A stretch of DNA of 64,000 bases from Streptomyces bathyalis. Lineage in GTDB: Bacteria > Actinomycetota > Actinomycetes > Streptomycetales > Streptomycetaceae. Position numbers and translations under genes: made by a program. The notes under the pieces were generated by a model, which was not told where the DNA came from, searched no databases, and saw nothing but the letters and a program-made list of their open reading frames with translations. Positions 53,925 through 62,930 of the stretch are shown in pieces (positions within the stretch are counted from its first letter, which is position 1; every line of letters begins with the position of its first letter). Location of the stretch: contig NZ_CP048882.1 of the NCBI RefSeq assembly GCF_015910445.1, positions 5,205,501 through 5,269,500 on the forward strand, written 5' to 3'.

Positions 53925-56900
53925 TCAGCCCAGCAGCTCGATCTCCGACAGCGCCGCGGAGCCCCCGGCGGGCACGAGCCTGTAGTGCCGGAACGCGCCG
54001 GGGCGGGCGACATCGAAGACGCGGGTCTGCCTGTCCCAGGTGAAGGACTCGCCGCGTCGGCGGTCCACCGCCTTCCACTTCTCGCCGTCCTCGGAGCCCT
54101 CCAGCACCCAACCCTTCGGGGAGTCGGCGCTGTCCGCCGAGGTCAGCGTGTAGGACTTCACCTGCTCGTCCCGGGAGCCCGGCTTCACCTCCATCGCGGC
54201 CTCGGAGAAGACGGCCCTGGTGGCGGAGGTGTCGTCCAGCAGCGGCTTGCCCTTCGCCGGCACGGTCACGTCCCCGGGTGGCGAGGGCACCTTGTCGTCC
54301 TTGGTGATGGAGGACGGCGCGTTCTTCTCGCCGGTGCCCCACCGGGACGGCTTCGGGCCCATGTCGAACTCCAGGGTGCCGCCGCGGGCCAGCAGCTTGT
54401 GCGGCAGCGAAGTGGAGTGCCACGCCTTGCCGTTGACGCGCAGCCCCTGCACGTAGATGTTGCGCTCGCTGTTGCGGGGCGCCTTCACCACCAGCTCGCG
54501 GCCGCCCTCGAGGTGGACGGTCGCCTTGGTGAACAGCGGGGAGCCGACGGCGTATTCGGGCGATCCCATGACCAGCGGGTAGAAGCCGAGCGCGCTGAAG
54601 ACGTACCACGCCGACATCTCGCCGTTGTCCTCGTCCCCGGGGTAGCCCTGGCCGATCTCGCTGCCCAGGTAGAGGCGGGAGAGCACGTCGCGGACCTTCT
54701 CCTGGGCTTTCCAGGGCTGCCCTGCCGCGTCGTAGGTGTAGGCGATGTGGTGCGAGGGCTGGTTGCTGTGCCCGTACATCCCCATGCGCACGTCGCGGGC
54801 CTCGGTCATCTCGTGTATGACGTCGCCGTAGGAGCCCGCGAACTCCTTCGACGCGGTCTCGGGCGTGGAGAAGTACTTGTCGAGCTTCTTCGCCAGGCCC
54901 GCCCGCCCGCCGTACAGGTTCGCCAGGCCCCGGGTGTCCTGGGGCGCGGTGAAGGCGAAGCTCCACGCATTGGTCTCGGTGTAGTCGTGTCCCCACACGC
55001 GCGGGTCGAACTCCCCTGGCGGCAGGCGCCAGTTGCCGTCGCCGTCCTTGCCCTGGAAGAAGCCGATCCGGTCGTCGAAGTGCTTGACGTAGTTGCGGGC
55101 GCGGCCGAGGAAGTACTCCGACTCTGCCTTGTAGCGGGCCTTGTGGGTCTTGCGGTACAGGGCCTTGCCCATGCGGGCGATGCCGAAGTCGTTGAGATAG
55201 CCCTCCAGCGCCCAGGACATGCCCTCGCCCGTCGCGGTGCTGGTGTAGCCGAGGAAGGGCGAGGTGGCCATGCCCTTGCGCCCCACTCCGGAACGAGGCG
55301 GTGCGACCGTGGCGTTCTTGACCGCCGCGCCGTACGCGGCCTCCGCGTCGAACTTCACGCCCTTGCCGTAGGCGTCGGCGAAGGCGACGTCCGAACTGGT
55401 GCCGGTCATCAGGTCCGCGTAACCCGGCGAGGACCAACGCGAAATCCAGCCGCCGTCCTTGTACTGCTGGACGAAGCCGTCGGCCATCCGTCCCGCCCGC
55501 TTCGGCGTGAGGAAGGAGTAGGCGGGCCAGGTCGTCCGATAGGTGTCCCAGAAGCCGTTGTTGACGTACACGTCCCCGTCGACGATCTTCGAGCCAGTGT
55601 GCGTGGGGGTGTCCTCACCCGTGGGCTCGGCGAACGGGCTGGCGTAGCGCTTGCGCGAACCGACCTGCTCCGCACCCGAGTTGGGGTACAGGTACAGGCG
55701 GTACAGGCTGGAGTAGAGCGTCGTGAGCCGGTCGCGGCTCGCTCCTTCGACCTCGATGCGGCCGAGCAGGTCGTCCCACTTGCCCTGCGCGCGCCGCCGC
55801 ACCTCGCCGAAGGACGTGTCCGCAGGGATCTCGCGTTCCAGGTTGGCCTTCGCCTGGTCCACGCTGATGAGGGACGTGGCGATGCGCATCGTGACCGTAC
55901 GGTCCGAGCCCGCCTTGAAGCGCAGATAGCCGGTGACGTCCTTGCCGCCACCGCCCTCCAGCCGGCCACCGCCCGTGACCGACGAGTCGAAGCGCGCGTA
56001 GACGAACATGCGGCCGGCGCCGACCGACAGCTTGCTCTTGACGTCGGAGAAGCCGGTGACGGTGCCCTTGTCCTCGTCGAGGGTGAGACCGCCGCGGTTG
56101 TCGACGTTGTCGAAGATGAGGTTCGCGTCGTCACCGGGGAAGGTGAAGCGCATCATCGCGGCGTGGTCGGTCGGGGTGATCTGCGTGCGCAGCCCGCTGT
56201 CGGAGGTGACGCCGTAATAGTGCGGCCTGGCCGTCTCGTTGGCGTGATGGAAGGGCAGCGCACGGGCCTTGCGGGACGCGTCGGGCTTGCCGGACGCGGC
56301 CGACGGCATCACCTGGAAGGTCTGCCGGTCCCCCATCCACGGGCTGGGTTCGTGACTGGCGCTGAAGGCCTGCAGGGTGGGCAGGTTGTCGTCGTTGTTC
56401 TTGCGCGCGTACTCGTAGAGCCAGTCCGTGGAGCCCGCATCGGTCACCGGGGTCCAGAAGTTGAAGCCGCCGGGGAGCGCCGTGGCGGGGAAGGTGTTGC
56501 CGCGGGAGAAGTCGCCGCTGGAGTGTGTCCCCCGAGTGGTCTGCGCGTAGTCGGAGAGGTGCGCCAGGCGCTTCTCCGGTGCCTTCGTCGCGATCGAGAC
56601 GTCGTCCACCCAGCCGCGGAAGGAACTGGCGCCCTTGGGGGAGTCGTAGGCGACGAGGATCCGGTCGACGGTCTTGCCCGCAGCGACGGCGCCGATCCGC
56701 GATTCCCTGTTGTTCCACTGGTTCGCGTACATCGTCTTCGCGGACGCCTGGCCCTGAGGCGTCAGCGCGGTGCCGTGCTGGTCCCTCGCGCCCAGATCGC
56801 TCAGATAGGTGCCGTCGGTGAAGGCGAGGTCGAGGGAGGCGTGCGTGGCCTGGTAGTCGAGGTCGGTCTTCGGCAGCTCCGGGAAGATCTTGTAGGAGAG

Positions 56901-57392
56901 CGAAGTGCGGGCCTCGACACGGACGTCGACGTCGAAGACGCGGTTGTAGGAGTAGCCCTGGCCGCTCGCCGTGTGCTCGCCCGCGTAGCGCAAGGAGTGC
57001 TTGCCGCTGAAGCCCGCGCCGCTCTTCGAGGTGGGGCTCTTCTCAGGGCCGGTGCCGGTGCGGCTGCTCATGCCGGGCGTGCCGGGAGCGGAGTCGCGGT
57101 GGACGCCGCGGGTCTTCTTCTCACCGTCGGGCGTGGTCTCGATGCTGTCCTTCCAGTCGGGCGCGGGATCGTCCGGTTCGAAGGAGGAGCTGAACGAGCC
57201 TCCGGGGCTGCCGGGTGCGTGCGGCTGCCTGGGCGGGCTGGCCGAGGCGGCGCCCTGCCCCGTCATCACCAGCAGCGCCGTCACCACCAGGGCGGCGCAG
57301 GCTCTGCCGGGCCCGCCGGATCTGCCGGTTCTCCGGGATCTCGTCCGTCTGCCGGGGCCGCCTCGTCCGCTGCGTGCCTGACTCTGACGCAC
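53925..57392 (-). CDS. Secreted GH92 alpha-mannosidase
   Basis: The 1155-residue protein starts with an Arg-rich signal peptide (hydrophobic core ACAALVVTALLVM, cleavage after ASA near residue 51). A sugar-binding-like domain spans about 65-255, and the GH92 catalytic region from about 275 to 1020 has HLSDYAQTTRG, FVYARFDSS, GFWDTYRTTWP, GHDYTETNAWSFAF, HEMTEARD and GYPGDEDNGEMSAWYVFSAL with its catalytic Glu/Asp. The end carries an F5/8-type-C-like module. GH92 enzymes release mannose from yeast or glycoprotein glycans. GTG 57392 has GGGGAG seven bases upstream. Confidence 0.93.
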   Translation of the reverse strand: MRQSQARSGRGGPGRRTRSRRTGRSGGPGRACAALVVTALLVMTGQGAASASPPRQPHAPGSPGGSFSSSFEPDDPAPDWKDSIETTPDGEKKTRGVHRDSAPGTPGMSSRTGTGPEKSPTSKSGAGFSGKHSLRYAGEHTASGQGYSYNRVFDVDVRVEARTSLSYKIFPELPKTDLDYQATHASLDLAFTDGTYLSDLGARDQHGTALTPQGQASAKTMYANQWNNRESRIGAVAAGKTVDRILVAYDSPKGASSFRGWVDDVSIATKAPEKRLAHLSDYAQTTRGTHSSGDFSRGNTFPATALPGGFNFWTPVTDAGSTDWLYEYARKNNDDNLPTLQAFSASHEPSPWMGDRQTFQVMPSAASGKPDASRKARALPFHHANETARPHYYGVTSDSGLRTQITPTDHAAMMRFTFPGDDANLIFDNVDNRGGLTLDEDKGTVTGFSDVKSKLSVGAGRMFVYARFDSSVTGGGRLEGGGGKDVTGYLRFKAGSDRTVTMRIATSLISVDQAKANLEREIPADTSFGEVRRRAQGKWDDLLGRIEVEGASRDRLTTLYSSLYRLYLYPNSGAEQVGSRKRYASPFAEPTGEDTPTHTGSKIVDGDVYVNNGFWDTYRTTWPAYSFLTPKRAGRMADGFVQQYKDGGWISRWSSPGYADLMTGTSSDVAFADAYGKGVKFDAEAAYGAAVKNATVAPPRSGVGRKGMATSPFLGYTSTATGEGMSWALEGYLNDFGIARMGKALYRKTHKARYKAESEYFLGRARNYVKHFDDRIGFFQGKDGDGNWRLPPGEFDPRVWGHDYTETNAWSFAFTAPQDTRGLANLYGGRAGLAKKLDKYFSTPETASKEFAGSYGDVIHEMTEARDVRMGMYGHSNQPSHHIAYTYDAAGQPWKAQEKVRDVLSRLYLGSEIGQGYPGDEDNGEMSAWYVFSALGFYPLVMGSPEYAVGSPLFTKATVHLEGGRELVVKAPRNSERNIYVQGLRVNGKAWHSTSLPHKLLARGGTLEFDMGPKPSRWGTGEKNAPSSITKDDKVPSPPGDVTVPAKGKPLLDDTSATRAVFSEAAMEVKPGSRDEQVKSYTLTSADSADSPKGWVLEGSEDGEKWKAVDRRRGESFTWDRQTRVFDVARPGAFRHYRLVPAGGSAALSEIELLG

Positions 57393-57588
57393 GTGACCGC
57401 TCCCCGGGAAATCGTTGACATCGTTGTCCGCTGGTGACGCAGAGAACCAGTAATGTCCGTGCGCTCGGTGATGTCAAGGGTGCGCTTGGTCACGGTTGAT
57501 GCCTGGCTGACGGCCAATGGCTGGAATTCGAATGGCTGGAATCCGGACGGCCCGGCCGGAAGGCTGCACGGCAGGGCCGTCCGGAAGT

Positions 57589-58245
57589 TCAGAGCCAGCC
57601 GCGCTTGCTCGCGATGCACGCGGCGTCGAAGCGGTTCCTGCCGCCCAGCTTCTTGATCGCGCTGGAAGTCACATTCCTCACGGTGCCGGGGGAGAGGAAC
57701 AGTTCCGCGGCAATTTCCCTTACCGGGGCTCCGCCCGCGGTGAGCCGGAGTACTTCTTTTTCTCTGGTGCTGAGTGATCTGCCGCCGCACGCAGGTTGGC
57801 GGATAAGAGCCGTGTCGATCGGGCCGCCGGCATGCTGGGAGGGTCCGCCACCAGGATTGGCAGGGGTGCCGTTATTGCTCGCCACGAGTCCCCGTATTGC
57901 GTTCACCAGTTGCGGCAGGGCCGCGTCGTCCGGTACGACGCTCAGTAATCCCGGGGCCGCCGCCTCCTGTCTCTTGGCGGGGGAGCCCGGTGTGCTGCCG
58001 ATGACTGCGATCCGGCACCGCGGGACGGCCGCCCGCAATTCATCTGTCAGGCAACGTCCGTTGCGCGCCGTGGTGTTGGTGCCCAGCACGGTCACTGTGG
58101 GAAGTTTCCGCAGAACGGCGGGAACTATTTCCTCGCGGTTGTTCACTGTCGCCACGACTTCGAAATCCTGGACAAGATTGAGTGTCGTCGCGATGGCTTC
58201 CGAGTAAAGACGTCTCTCGTCGCCGATCACAATACGAGTCTGCAT
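57589..58245 (-). CDS. LuxR-type regulator with an atypical receiver domain
   Basis: The 218-residue protein has a receiver-like N-terminus (TRIVIGDERRLYSEAIATTL) keeping the acidic pair Asp9-Glu10, but the phospho-acceptor position is Gly55 in VTVLGTNTTARNG, and the conserved Lys near GLLSVVPDD is missing. After a Gly/Pro linker, the C-terminal LuxR HTH is intact (LSTREKEVLRLTAGGAPVRE, SPGTVRNVTSSAIKKLG). It cannot be controlled by normal phosphorylation and has no partner kinase. It may respond to a ligand or act constitutively. An inverted repeat lies 165-195 bases upstream. It is near the GH92 gene on the same strand. Confidence 0.88.
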   Translation of the reverse strand: MQTRIVIGDERRLYSEAIATTLNLVQDFEVVATVNNREEIVPAVLRKLPTVTVLGTNTTARNGRCLTDELRAAVPRCRIAVIGSTPGSPAKRQEAAAPGLLSVVPDDAALPQLVNAIRGLVASNNGTPANPGGGPSQHAGGPIDTALIRQPACGGRSLSTREKEVLRLTAGGAPVREIAAELFLSPGTVRNVTSSAIKKLGGRNRFDAACIASKRGWL

Positions 58246-58409
58246 TTCGACAAAGCCCCCGCTTCGGCTTCACAGGTCGTGCCCCAACGGCCGTAGAGTT
58301 CCATGCGCGAACCGCCGTGGTCAATGGTCTCCGAGTCTATCAACTGCCCGAGTGGGGCGTGCTTCTGCACGTATGACCGTTTTGGAAAAGACATTTTGAG
58401 GCGTGCTTG

Positions 58410-58439
58410 AGGTTTCACTTGTCAATACCACTGAAACCT
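58410..58439. promoter_or_regulatory. Inverted repeat upstream of the LuxR regulator
   Basis: AGGTTTCA (58410-58417) and TGAAACCT (58432-58439) form perfect 8-base half-sites with a 14-base spacer. The position, 165-195 bases upstream of the LuxR start, and the AT-rich surroundings suit a regulator site. Confidence 0.45.
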
Positions 58440-58659
58440 GTGAAAGCAGATGAAGCCCGCATTGTGAAGATCGAAGAAACGGGAAGGGCCGCAGACCCTC
58501 ATTCCCCGCGAGAGTGCCCTCAATCCGATTCGGGCAGGGCGGGTCCCGGGGCAGTTCGGTTCAAGCCCCGCCGCGGCCCTCGTGGCGCCTCGGGCCCCGG
58601 TGCGGCGCCGGAGCAGGCGCCGGTCCGGGAGAGGGCGCGACCCTCGCGCGGGCATGCGG

Positions 58660-58715
58660 CATCCCCGCGGCACCGGGGCGGGCGACGGTTCGGGGGCCCC
58701 GGTGCGACGGGGATG
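58660..58715 (-). terminator. Terminator hairpin of the efe operon
   Basis: Arms 58660-58679 and 58696-58715 pair over 20 positions with one 2x2 mismatch (8 + 10 bp), ending 26 bases past the efeU stop. Confidence 0.75.
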
Positions 58716-58740
58716 AAGGAGCCGGTGCGGCAGTGAACTG

Positions 58741-59613
58741 TCAGCGCACCGTGGCCTCATGGCCGGATCCGGCCGTGGACTCCCCCTCGGCGCTGCGGGA
58801 TCCCTGCTCCTGCGACGGCTTCTGCCTGCGCAGGAACAGGAAGAGCACGGGCACCATGTAGAGCACCCACACACACGCCTGGACGACGGTCGGATCAGGC
58901 TGGAAGTTGACGGTGCCCTTCAGCAGGATGCCGTACCAACTGTCCACAGGAACCGCGGAGCTGACGTCGAACGCCTTGTTCTCCAGACCGCCGAGGAACC
59001 GCGCCTCCTGGAGGTCGTGCACCCCGTAGGCGAGGACGCCGGCGGCCACGACGATGAGCAGCCCGCCCGTCCACGTGAAGAACCGGGCCAGGTTGATCCT
59101 CAGGGCTCCCCGGTAGAACAGCCAGCCCATCACGATCGCGGTGAGGATGCCCAACAGCGCACCCACCAGGGGCCGTACCCCGTCGTCGGCGGCGTCCACC
59201 GACCTCCACACGAAGAGGGACGTCTCGATGCCCTCGCGGCCGACGGCCAGGAACGCCGTCACCACCAGCGCGCCGCTGCCCATGGCGAGAGCCGCGTCGA
59301 GCCGGCCCTCGAGCTCGGCCTTCAGATGGCGGGCGGTTCGCCGCATCCAGAAGACCATCCACGTCACCAGGGCCACCGCGGCGATGGACAGCGAGCCGCC
59401 GATCGCCTCCTGGGCGGTGAACGTCAGCTCCTGCGTGCCGAATTGGAGCCCCGCGCCGAACGCCAGGCTCACTCCGACGGCGAGGCCCACGCCGGCCCAG
59501 ACGGGCGCCAGCTTGGCACGGTTGTCCGTCTTCACGAGGTACGCGACGAGGATGCACACGACGAGGCTGGCCTCCAGCCCCTCGCGCAGGCCGATCAAGT
59601 AGTTGCCGAACAC
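58741..59613 (-). CDS. efeU: Iron permease EfeU (FTR1 family)
   Basis: The 290-residue membrane protein has seven hydrophobic segments and two REGxE iron motifs, LREGLEASLVV (10-14) and GREGIETSLFV near residue 125. It imports iron, probably Fe3+ or Fe2+ oxidised by its partners, with EfeO and EfeB. GTG 59613 has GGAAGGA upstream. It is the last gene of the efeO-efeB-efeU operon, 24 bases after efeB, an order different from the enterobacterial efeUOB but common in actinomycetes. Confidence 0.93.
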   Translation of the reverse strand: MFGNYLIGLREGLEASLVVCILVAYLVKTDNRAKLAPVWAGVGLAVGVSLAFGAGLQFGTQELTFTAQEAIGGSLSIAAVALVTWMVFWMRRTARHLKAELEGRLDAALAMGSGALVVTAFLAVGREGIETSLFVWRSVDAADDGVRPLVGALLGILTAIVMGWLFYRGALRINLARFFTWTGGLLIVVAAGVLAYGVHDLQEARFLGGLENKAFDVSSAVPVDSWYGILLKGTVNFQPDPTVVQACVWVLYMVPVLFLFLRRQKPSQEQGSRSAEGESTAGSGHEATVR

Positions 59614-59637
59614 GGCGTGTTCCTTCCGGGTACGAGG

Positions 59638-61035
59638 TCAGGAGAAGAGCTGCCGGGCCCACCAGTCGCCGGAGTCGCGGACACCGGGCGGCACCGCGAA
59701 CACCGCCGAACCCACGTGCTGGATGTACTCGTTGAGTTCCGTGTCGTCGCGGGCGAGGTGCCGCTGCAGCGGAATGAAGCCCTCGCGCACGTCCCGCTGG
59801 TAGGCGAGGAAGAACAGTCCCGCCTCCAGACGCCCCAGCCCGTCCGTGCCGTCGGTGAAGTTGTAGCCGCGGCGCAGGATGCGGATGCCGTCGTTGGTCT
59901 CCGGATGCGCCAGCCTCACGTGCGAGACGGGGGCCATCGCCGACAGCTTCACCGGGTCGCGTTCGCGGCGGCGGCCCGCCGGAGCGCCCTCGCCCTTGCT
60001 GCGGCCGATGATCATCTCCTGCTCGGCCAGCGGAGTACGGTCCCAGATCTCGATGTTCATGCGGATGCGGCGCGCCACGAGATAGGAGCCGCCCGCCATC
60101 CACTCGGTGCCGTCCTTCTTCCCCGCCCACACATGACGCTTCAGCGCCGCGGCGTCGTCGCCGGAGATGTTGCGGGTGCCGTCCTTGAAGCCGAAGAGAT
60201 TGCGCGGCGTCTGGGCGGAGGGCGTCGTGGAGGAGGTCTTGCCGAAGCCGAGCTGCGACCAGCGCACGGACACCTTGCCGAAGCCGATGCGCGCCAGATT
60301 GCGGATGGCGTGCACCGCGACCTGGGGGTCGTCCGCACAGGCCTGAACGCACAGGTCGCCGTCGCTGCGCTTCTCGTCCAGGGCGTCGCCGGGGAAGTGA
60401 GGCAGGTCGGGCATGGCGGCCGGCCGCCGCTTCTTGATGCCGAAGCGGTCCTCGCCCTTGTCGTTCTCGAAGAGGGACGGGCCGATGCCGAAGGTGAGCG
60501 TGAGCCGGGACGGCTTGAGCCCCAGGGCCTCGCCGGTGTCGTCGGGCGGCGCCTCGGCCGGGCCGCCGACGGCTCCCGTGCCGACGGTGTCGCCCGCCGT
60601 CATGCGTGCCGCGGCACGCGTCCACTTCTGGAGCAGGTCCATCAGCGCGGCACGGTCGTCCGTGAGGACGTCGAAGGCGGCGAAGTGCAGCCGGTCCTGT
60701 ACGGGGGTGGCGATGCCGGCCTGGTGCTCGCCGTGGAAGGGCACGGCAGCGGCGGAGTCCGCGGCGACGGACTCGGCGTCGCTCCCGTACTCCAGTGCCG
60801 CGGTCATGCCTCCCGCCGTGGCCGCACCGAGGGCCAGGCCCGCGCCGCCCCAGCCGAGGAGCGCGCGGCGCCCCGGGTGGTGGTGTGCCTTGCGCGGCTC
60901 CTCGCCGCCGGAGGCCGCCGCACCGCCGGAGGCCGCCGCACCGCCGGGCCGTTCCCCGGAGTCCGGTGCGGCTTTGTCGTCCCCGGAGCCCGGTCCGGGC
61001 TTCCCGTCCTCGGAGTGTTCCGTTTCCGCTGTCAC
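59638..61035 (-). CDS. efeB: Deferrochelatase/peroxidase EfeB (Dyp type, Tat-exported)
   Basis: The 465-residue Dyp-type heme peroxidase has a low-complexity Gly/Ala/Ser N-terminal stretch, a twin-arginine signal (GRRALLGWGGAG, Arg56-Arg57), two ferredoxin-like halves, the distal motif FGFKDGTRN and the proximal heme-His block SHVRLAHPE. Folded export by Tat fits heme loading in the cytosol. It is thought to oxidise ferrous iron or release iron from heme. GTG 61035 has GAGGGGAAG upstream, ten bases after efeO. The N-terminal 50 residues are longer than usual, so a later start is possible. Confidence 0.92.
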   Translation of the reverse strand: MTAETEHSEDGKPGPGSGDDKAAPDSGERPGGAAASGGAAASGGEEPRKAHHHPGRRALLGWGGAGLALGAATAGGMTAALEYGSDAESVAADSAAAVPFHGEHQAGIATPVQDRLHFAAFDVLTDDRAALMDLLQKWTRAAARMTAGDTVGTGAVGGPAEAPPDDTGEALGLKPSRLTLTFGIGPSLFENDKGEDRFGIKKRRPAAMPDLPHFPGDALDEKRSDGDLCVQACADDPQVAVHAIRNLARIGFGKVSVRWSQLGFGKTSSTTPSAQTPRNLFGFKDGTRNISGDDAAALKRHVWAGKKDGTEWMAGGSYLVARRIRMNIEIWDRTPLAEQEMIIGRSKGEGAPAGRRRERDPVKLSAMAPVSHVRLAHPETNDGIRILRRGYNFTDGTDGLGRLEAGLFFLAYQRDVREGFIPLQRHLARDDTELNEYIQHVGSAVFAVPPGVRDSGDWWARQLFS

Positions 61036-61045
61036 TGTCTTCCCC

Positions 61046-62185
61046 TCACGACGCGACGGCGGCGGCGAGCCGCGAGAGCGGTTCGGCGAGTGCGTTCACG
61101 CCGTCCGAGAGCTTCTTGCGCTCGCTCTTGCCGACCTTGTCGTACGAGACGAACCCGTCGCCCTCGCGGTGCTCGTCCAGCAGCTTCCCGATGGCGGCGA
61201 ACTGCTTGTCCAGGTCCTTCGCCAGCTGCGGGTCCTTCTTGGCGGCCACCGGCTTCAGCAGTTCGTACGCCTTCTCGGCGCCGTCGACGTTGGCCTGGAA
61301 GTCGACCAGGTCCGTGTGGCTGTAGCGCTCCTCCTCACCGGTGACCTTGCCGGTGGCCACCTCGTCGAGGAGCTCCTTGGCGCCGTTGGCCATGCTGGTG
61401 GGGGTGATCTCGGCCTTGCCGACGCGGTCCCGCCACTCCTTCAGGTCCTTCATCAGACGGCCGGCGAGCTTCTTGTCGTCCGCCGAGATCTTCTTCTTCT
61501 CCCAGAGGGACCTCTCGAGCTTGTGCCAGCCCGTCCACTTCTGGCCCTCCTCCAGGCCGTCCTCGCGCACGTCGACCTTCGGGTCGATGTCGCCGAAGGA
61601 CTCCGCGACGGGCTCGGTGCGCTCCCAGCCCACACGGGAGACCGCGTACTCCTTCTTGGCCGCCTCGACGTCCCCGTCCTCGACCGCGTCCGCGAACTTC
61701 TGCGCGGCGGGAATCGTTTCGTCGGCCTGCTTCTGCACGTAGGTGCGGTACGAGGCGACGGCGGCGTCCAGCTTCGGATCGCGCTCGGCCGCCGCTCCCT
61801 TGCCGCTGGCGGTGACCTTCTGGCGGATGCCGTCGCCCTTCATGCCGGGCTTGCAGGCGATCTCGTACTTGCCCGCCTTGACCTCGGTGGTGATCTCGGC
61901 CTTGGTGCCGGGGCCGATGTTCTCCCGCTCGGTGACGATGCGGTCGCCGGGGGCGTAGACGTAGACCTCGGTGACCTTGGAGCCCTTGTTCTCCACGTGC
62001 AGCTTCAGGTTCCCGGCGGGGAACTCGTCGTCCGAGACCTTGCATGCCGAGTCGTCCGCGGTGACCCGCACCCCGCCGTCCCCGCCGGCCTTCGACTTCT
62101 CCGCGCAGCCGGTCAGAGCTGCGGCAGCCAGCAGAGGAACGGCCGCTCCGGCTATGAGAGTTCGGCTTCGGATGGAGGCGGACAT
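61046..62185 (-). CDS. efeO: Iron-binding lipoprotein EfeO (cupredoxin plus M75 domain)
   Basis: The 379-residue lipoprotein has a signal with lipobox ALTGC (Cys27), an N-terminal cupredoxin-like domain (residues about 40-125, with TADDSACKVSDDEFPAGNLK and ACKPGMKGDG), and a C-terminal imelysin-like M75 domain with the metal motif TGWHKLERSLW (HxxE). It captures iron outside the cell and passes it to EfeU. ATG 62185 has AGGGAG six bases upstream. It is the first gene of the efe operon and lies 64 bases from an iron box. Confidence 0.94.
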   Translation of the reverse strand: MSASIRSRTLIAGAAVPLLAAAALTGCAEKSKAGGDGGVRVTADDSACKVSDDEFPAGNLKLHVENKGSKVTEVYVYAPGDRIVTERENIGPGTKAEITTEVKAGKYEIACKPGMKGDGIRQKVTASGKGAAAERDPKLDAAVASYRTYVQKQADETIPAAQKFADAVEDGDVEAAKKEYAVSRVGWERTEPVAESFGDIDPKVDVREDGLEEGQKWTGWHKLERSLWEKKKISADDKKLAGRLMKDLKEWRDRVGKAEITPTSMANGAKELLDEVATGKVTGEEERYSHTDLVDFQANVDGAEKAYELLKPVAAKKDPQLAKDLDKQFAAIGKLLDEHREGDGFVSYDKVGKSERKKLSDGVNALAEPLSRLAAAVAS

Positions 62186-62248
62186 GTGGGCTCCCTGTGG
62201 GCTGACGGATCGGTCGGGCGGTGGTCACGGTGCACTACAAGGCGCCAT

Positions 62249-62267
62249 TTAAGCAAGGCTTACCTAA
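62249..62267. promoter_or_regulatory. IdeR/DmdR-type iron box upstream of efeO
   Basis: TTAGGTAAGCCTTGCTTAA (minus strand) matches 14 of 19 positions of the IdeR/DmdR1 consensus TTAGGTTAGGCTAACCTAA. It sits 64 bases upstream of efeO in an otherwise GC-rich gap, so efeOBU should be repressed by iron-loaded regulator. Confidence 0.82.
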
Positions 62268-62393
62268 GTCGGGAAGATAACAGGGGGCGGCGCGAAGGCG
62301 CGGGCGGGGATCGTACGTGGAACGGACCCCGCGGAATGGCGGGCCGGGGGCACCTGGGCTCTAGTGAGGAGGAGTCCGTGCAGAGGAGGCCCG

Positions 62394-62930
62394 ATGAGGA
62401 ACGGCGTCAGAGGGGCGACCGTCGCGGCCGCCGCGTCGCTGCTCATCCTGGGCAGCGGCTGCGGCAACGGAGGTGACGGCGGTTCAGGAGCCTCCGAATC
62501 GCCGAGCGAGCACGCAGAGAGCTCCGCGAACGCCAAGACGGTGAACGCCCGTTCGGACGGCGGCCTCGGGACGTACCTGACCGGTGGTCAGAACAAGACC
62601 CTCTATCTCTTCGAGAAGGACAAGAGCCCCGAGTCGACGTGCTCGGGCGCCTGCGCGCAGGCGTGGCCGCCGATGATCGTCAAGGGCCGGCCGGTCGCGG
62701 GGGAGGGCGGCGTGGAGAAGGACCTCCTCGGCACGTCCGAGCGCCGCGACGGCAAGACGCAGGTCACCTACAAGGACCGCCCGCTGTACTACTACCAGGG
62801 CGACCAGAAGGCGGGGCAGACCAACGGCCAGGGGCTCGATCAGTTCGGGGCCAAGTGGTACGTGCTCGGCACCGACGGAAAGGCCGTCAAGAAAAAGGCC
62901 AAGGACGGCGGTGGTGGCGGCGGCTACTGA
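62394..62930 (+). CDS. COG4315-type secreted repeat lipoprotein
   Basis: The 178-residue protein has a signal with lipobox LGSGC (Cys16), a Ser/Glu/Asn linker, and two copies of the secreted repeat of unknown function (PF03640): LGTYLTGGQNKTLYLFEKD with a CSGACAQAWPP Cys pair, and QVTYKDRPLYYYQGDQKAGQ. It ends with a Gly-rich tail. Such proteins are cell-surface, possibly linked to redox or metal handling. ATG 62394 has GAGGAGG six bases upstream. It is divergent from efeO, with the iron box between, so iron control is possible. Confidence 0.87.
   Translation: MRNGVRGATVAAAASLLILGSGCGNGGDGGSGASESPSEHAESSANAKTVNARSDGGLGTYLTGGQNKTLYLFEKDKSPESTCSGACAQAWPPMIVKGRPVAGEGGVEKDLLGTSERRDGKTQVTYKDRPLYYYQGDQKAGQTNGQGLDQFGAKWYVLGTDGKAVKKKAKDGGGGGGY

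Larger units (their letters stand above)
58246..58740. other. Intergenic region between the LuxR and efeU genes
   Basis: This 495-base region holds the LuxR promoter, an AT-richer stretch near 58370-58460 with an inverted repeat, and the efe terminator at 58660-58715. No convincing coding frame is seen between them. Confidence 0.5.

Noticed and set aside
58407..58736. 109-codon frame between the LuxR and efeU genes
   Set aside because: Arg/Pro/Gly-rich composition, crossing the efe terminator hairpin; no ribosome site or family pattern.
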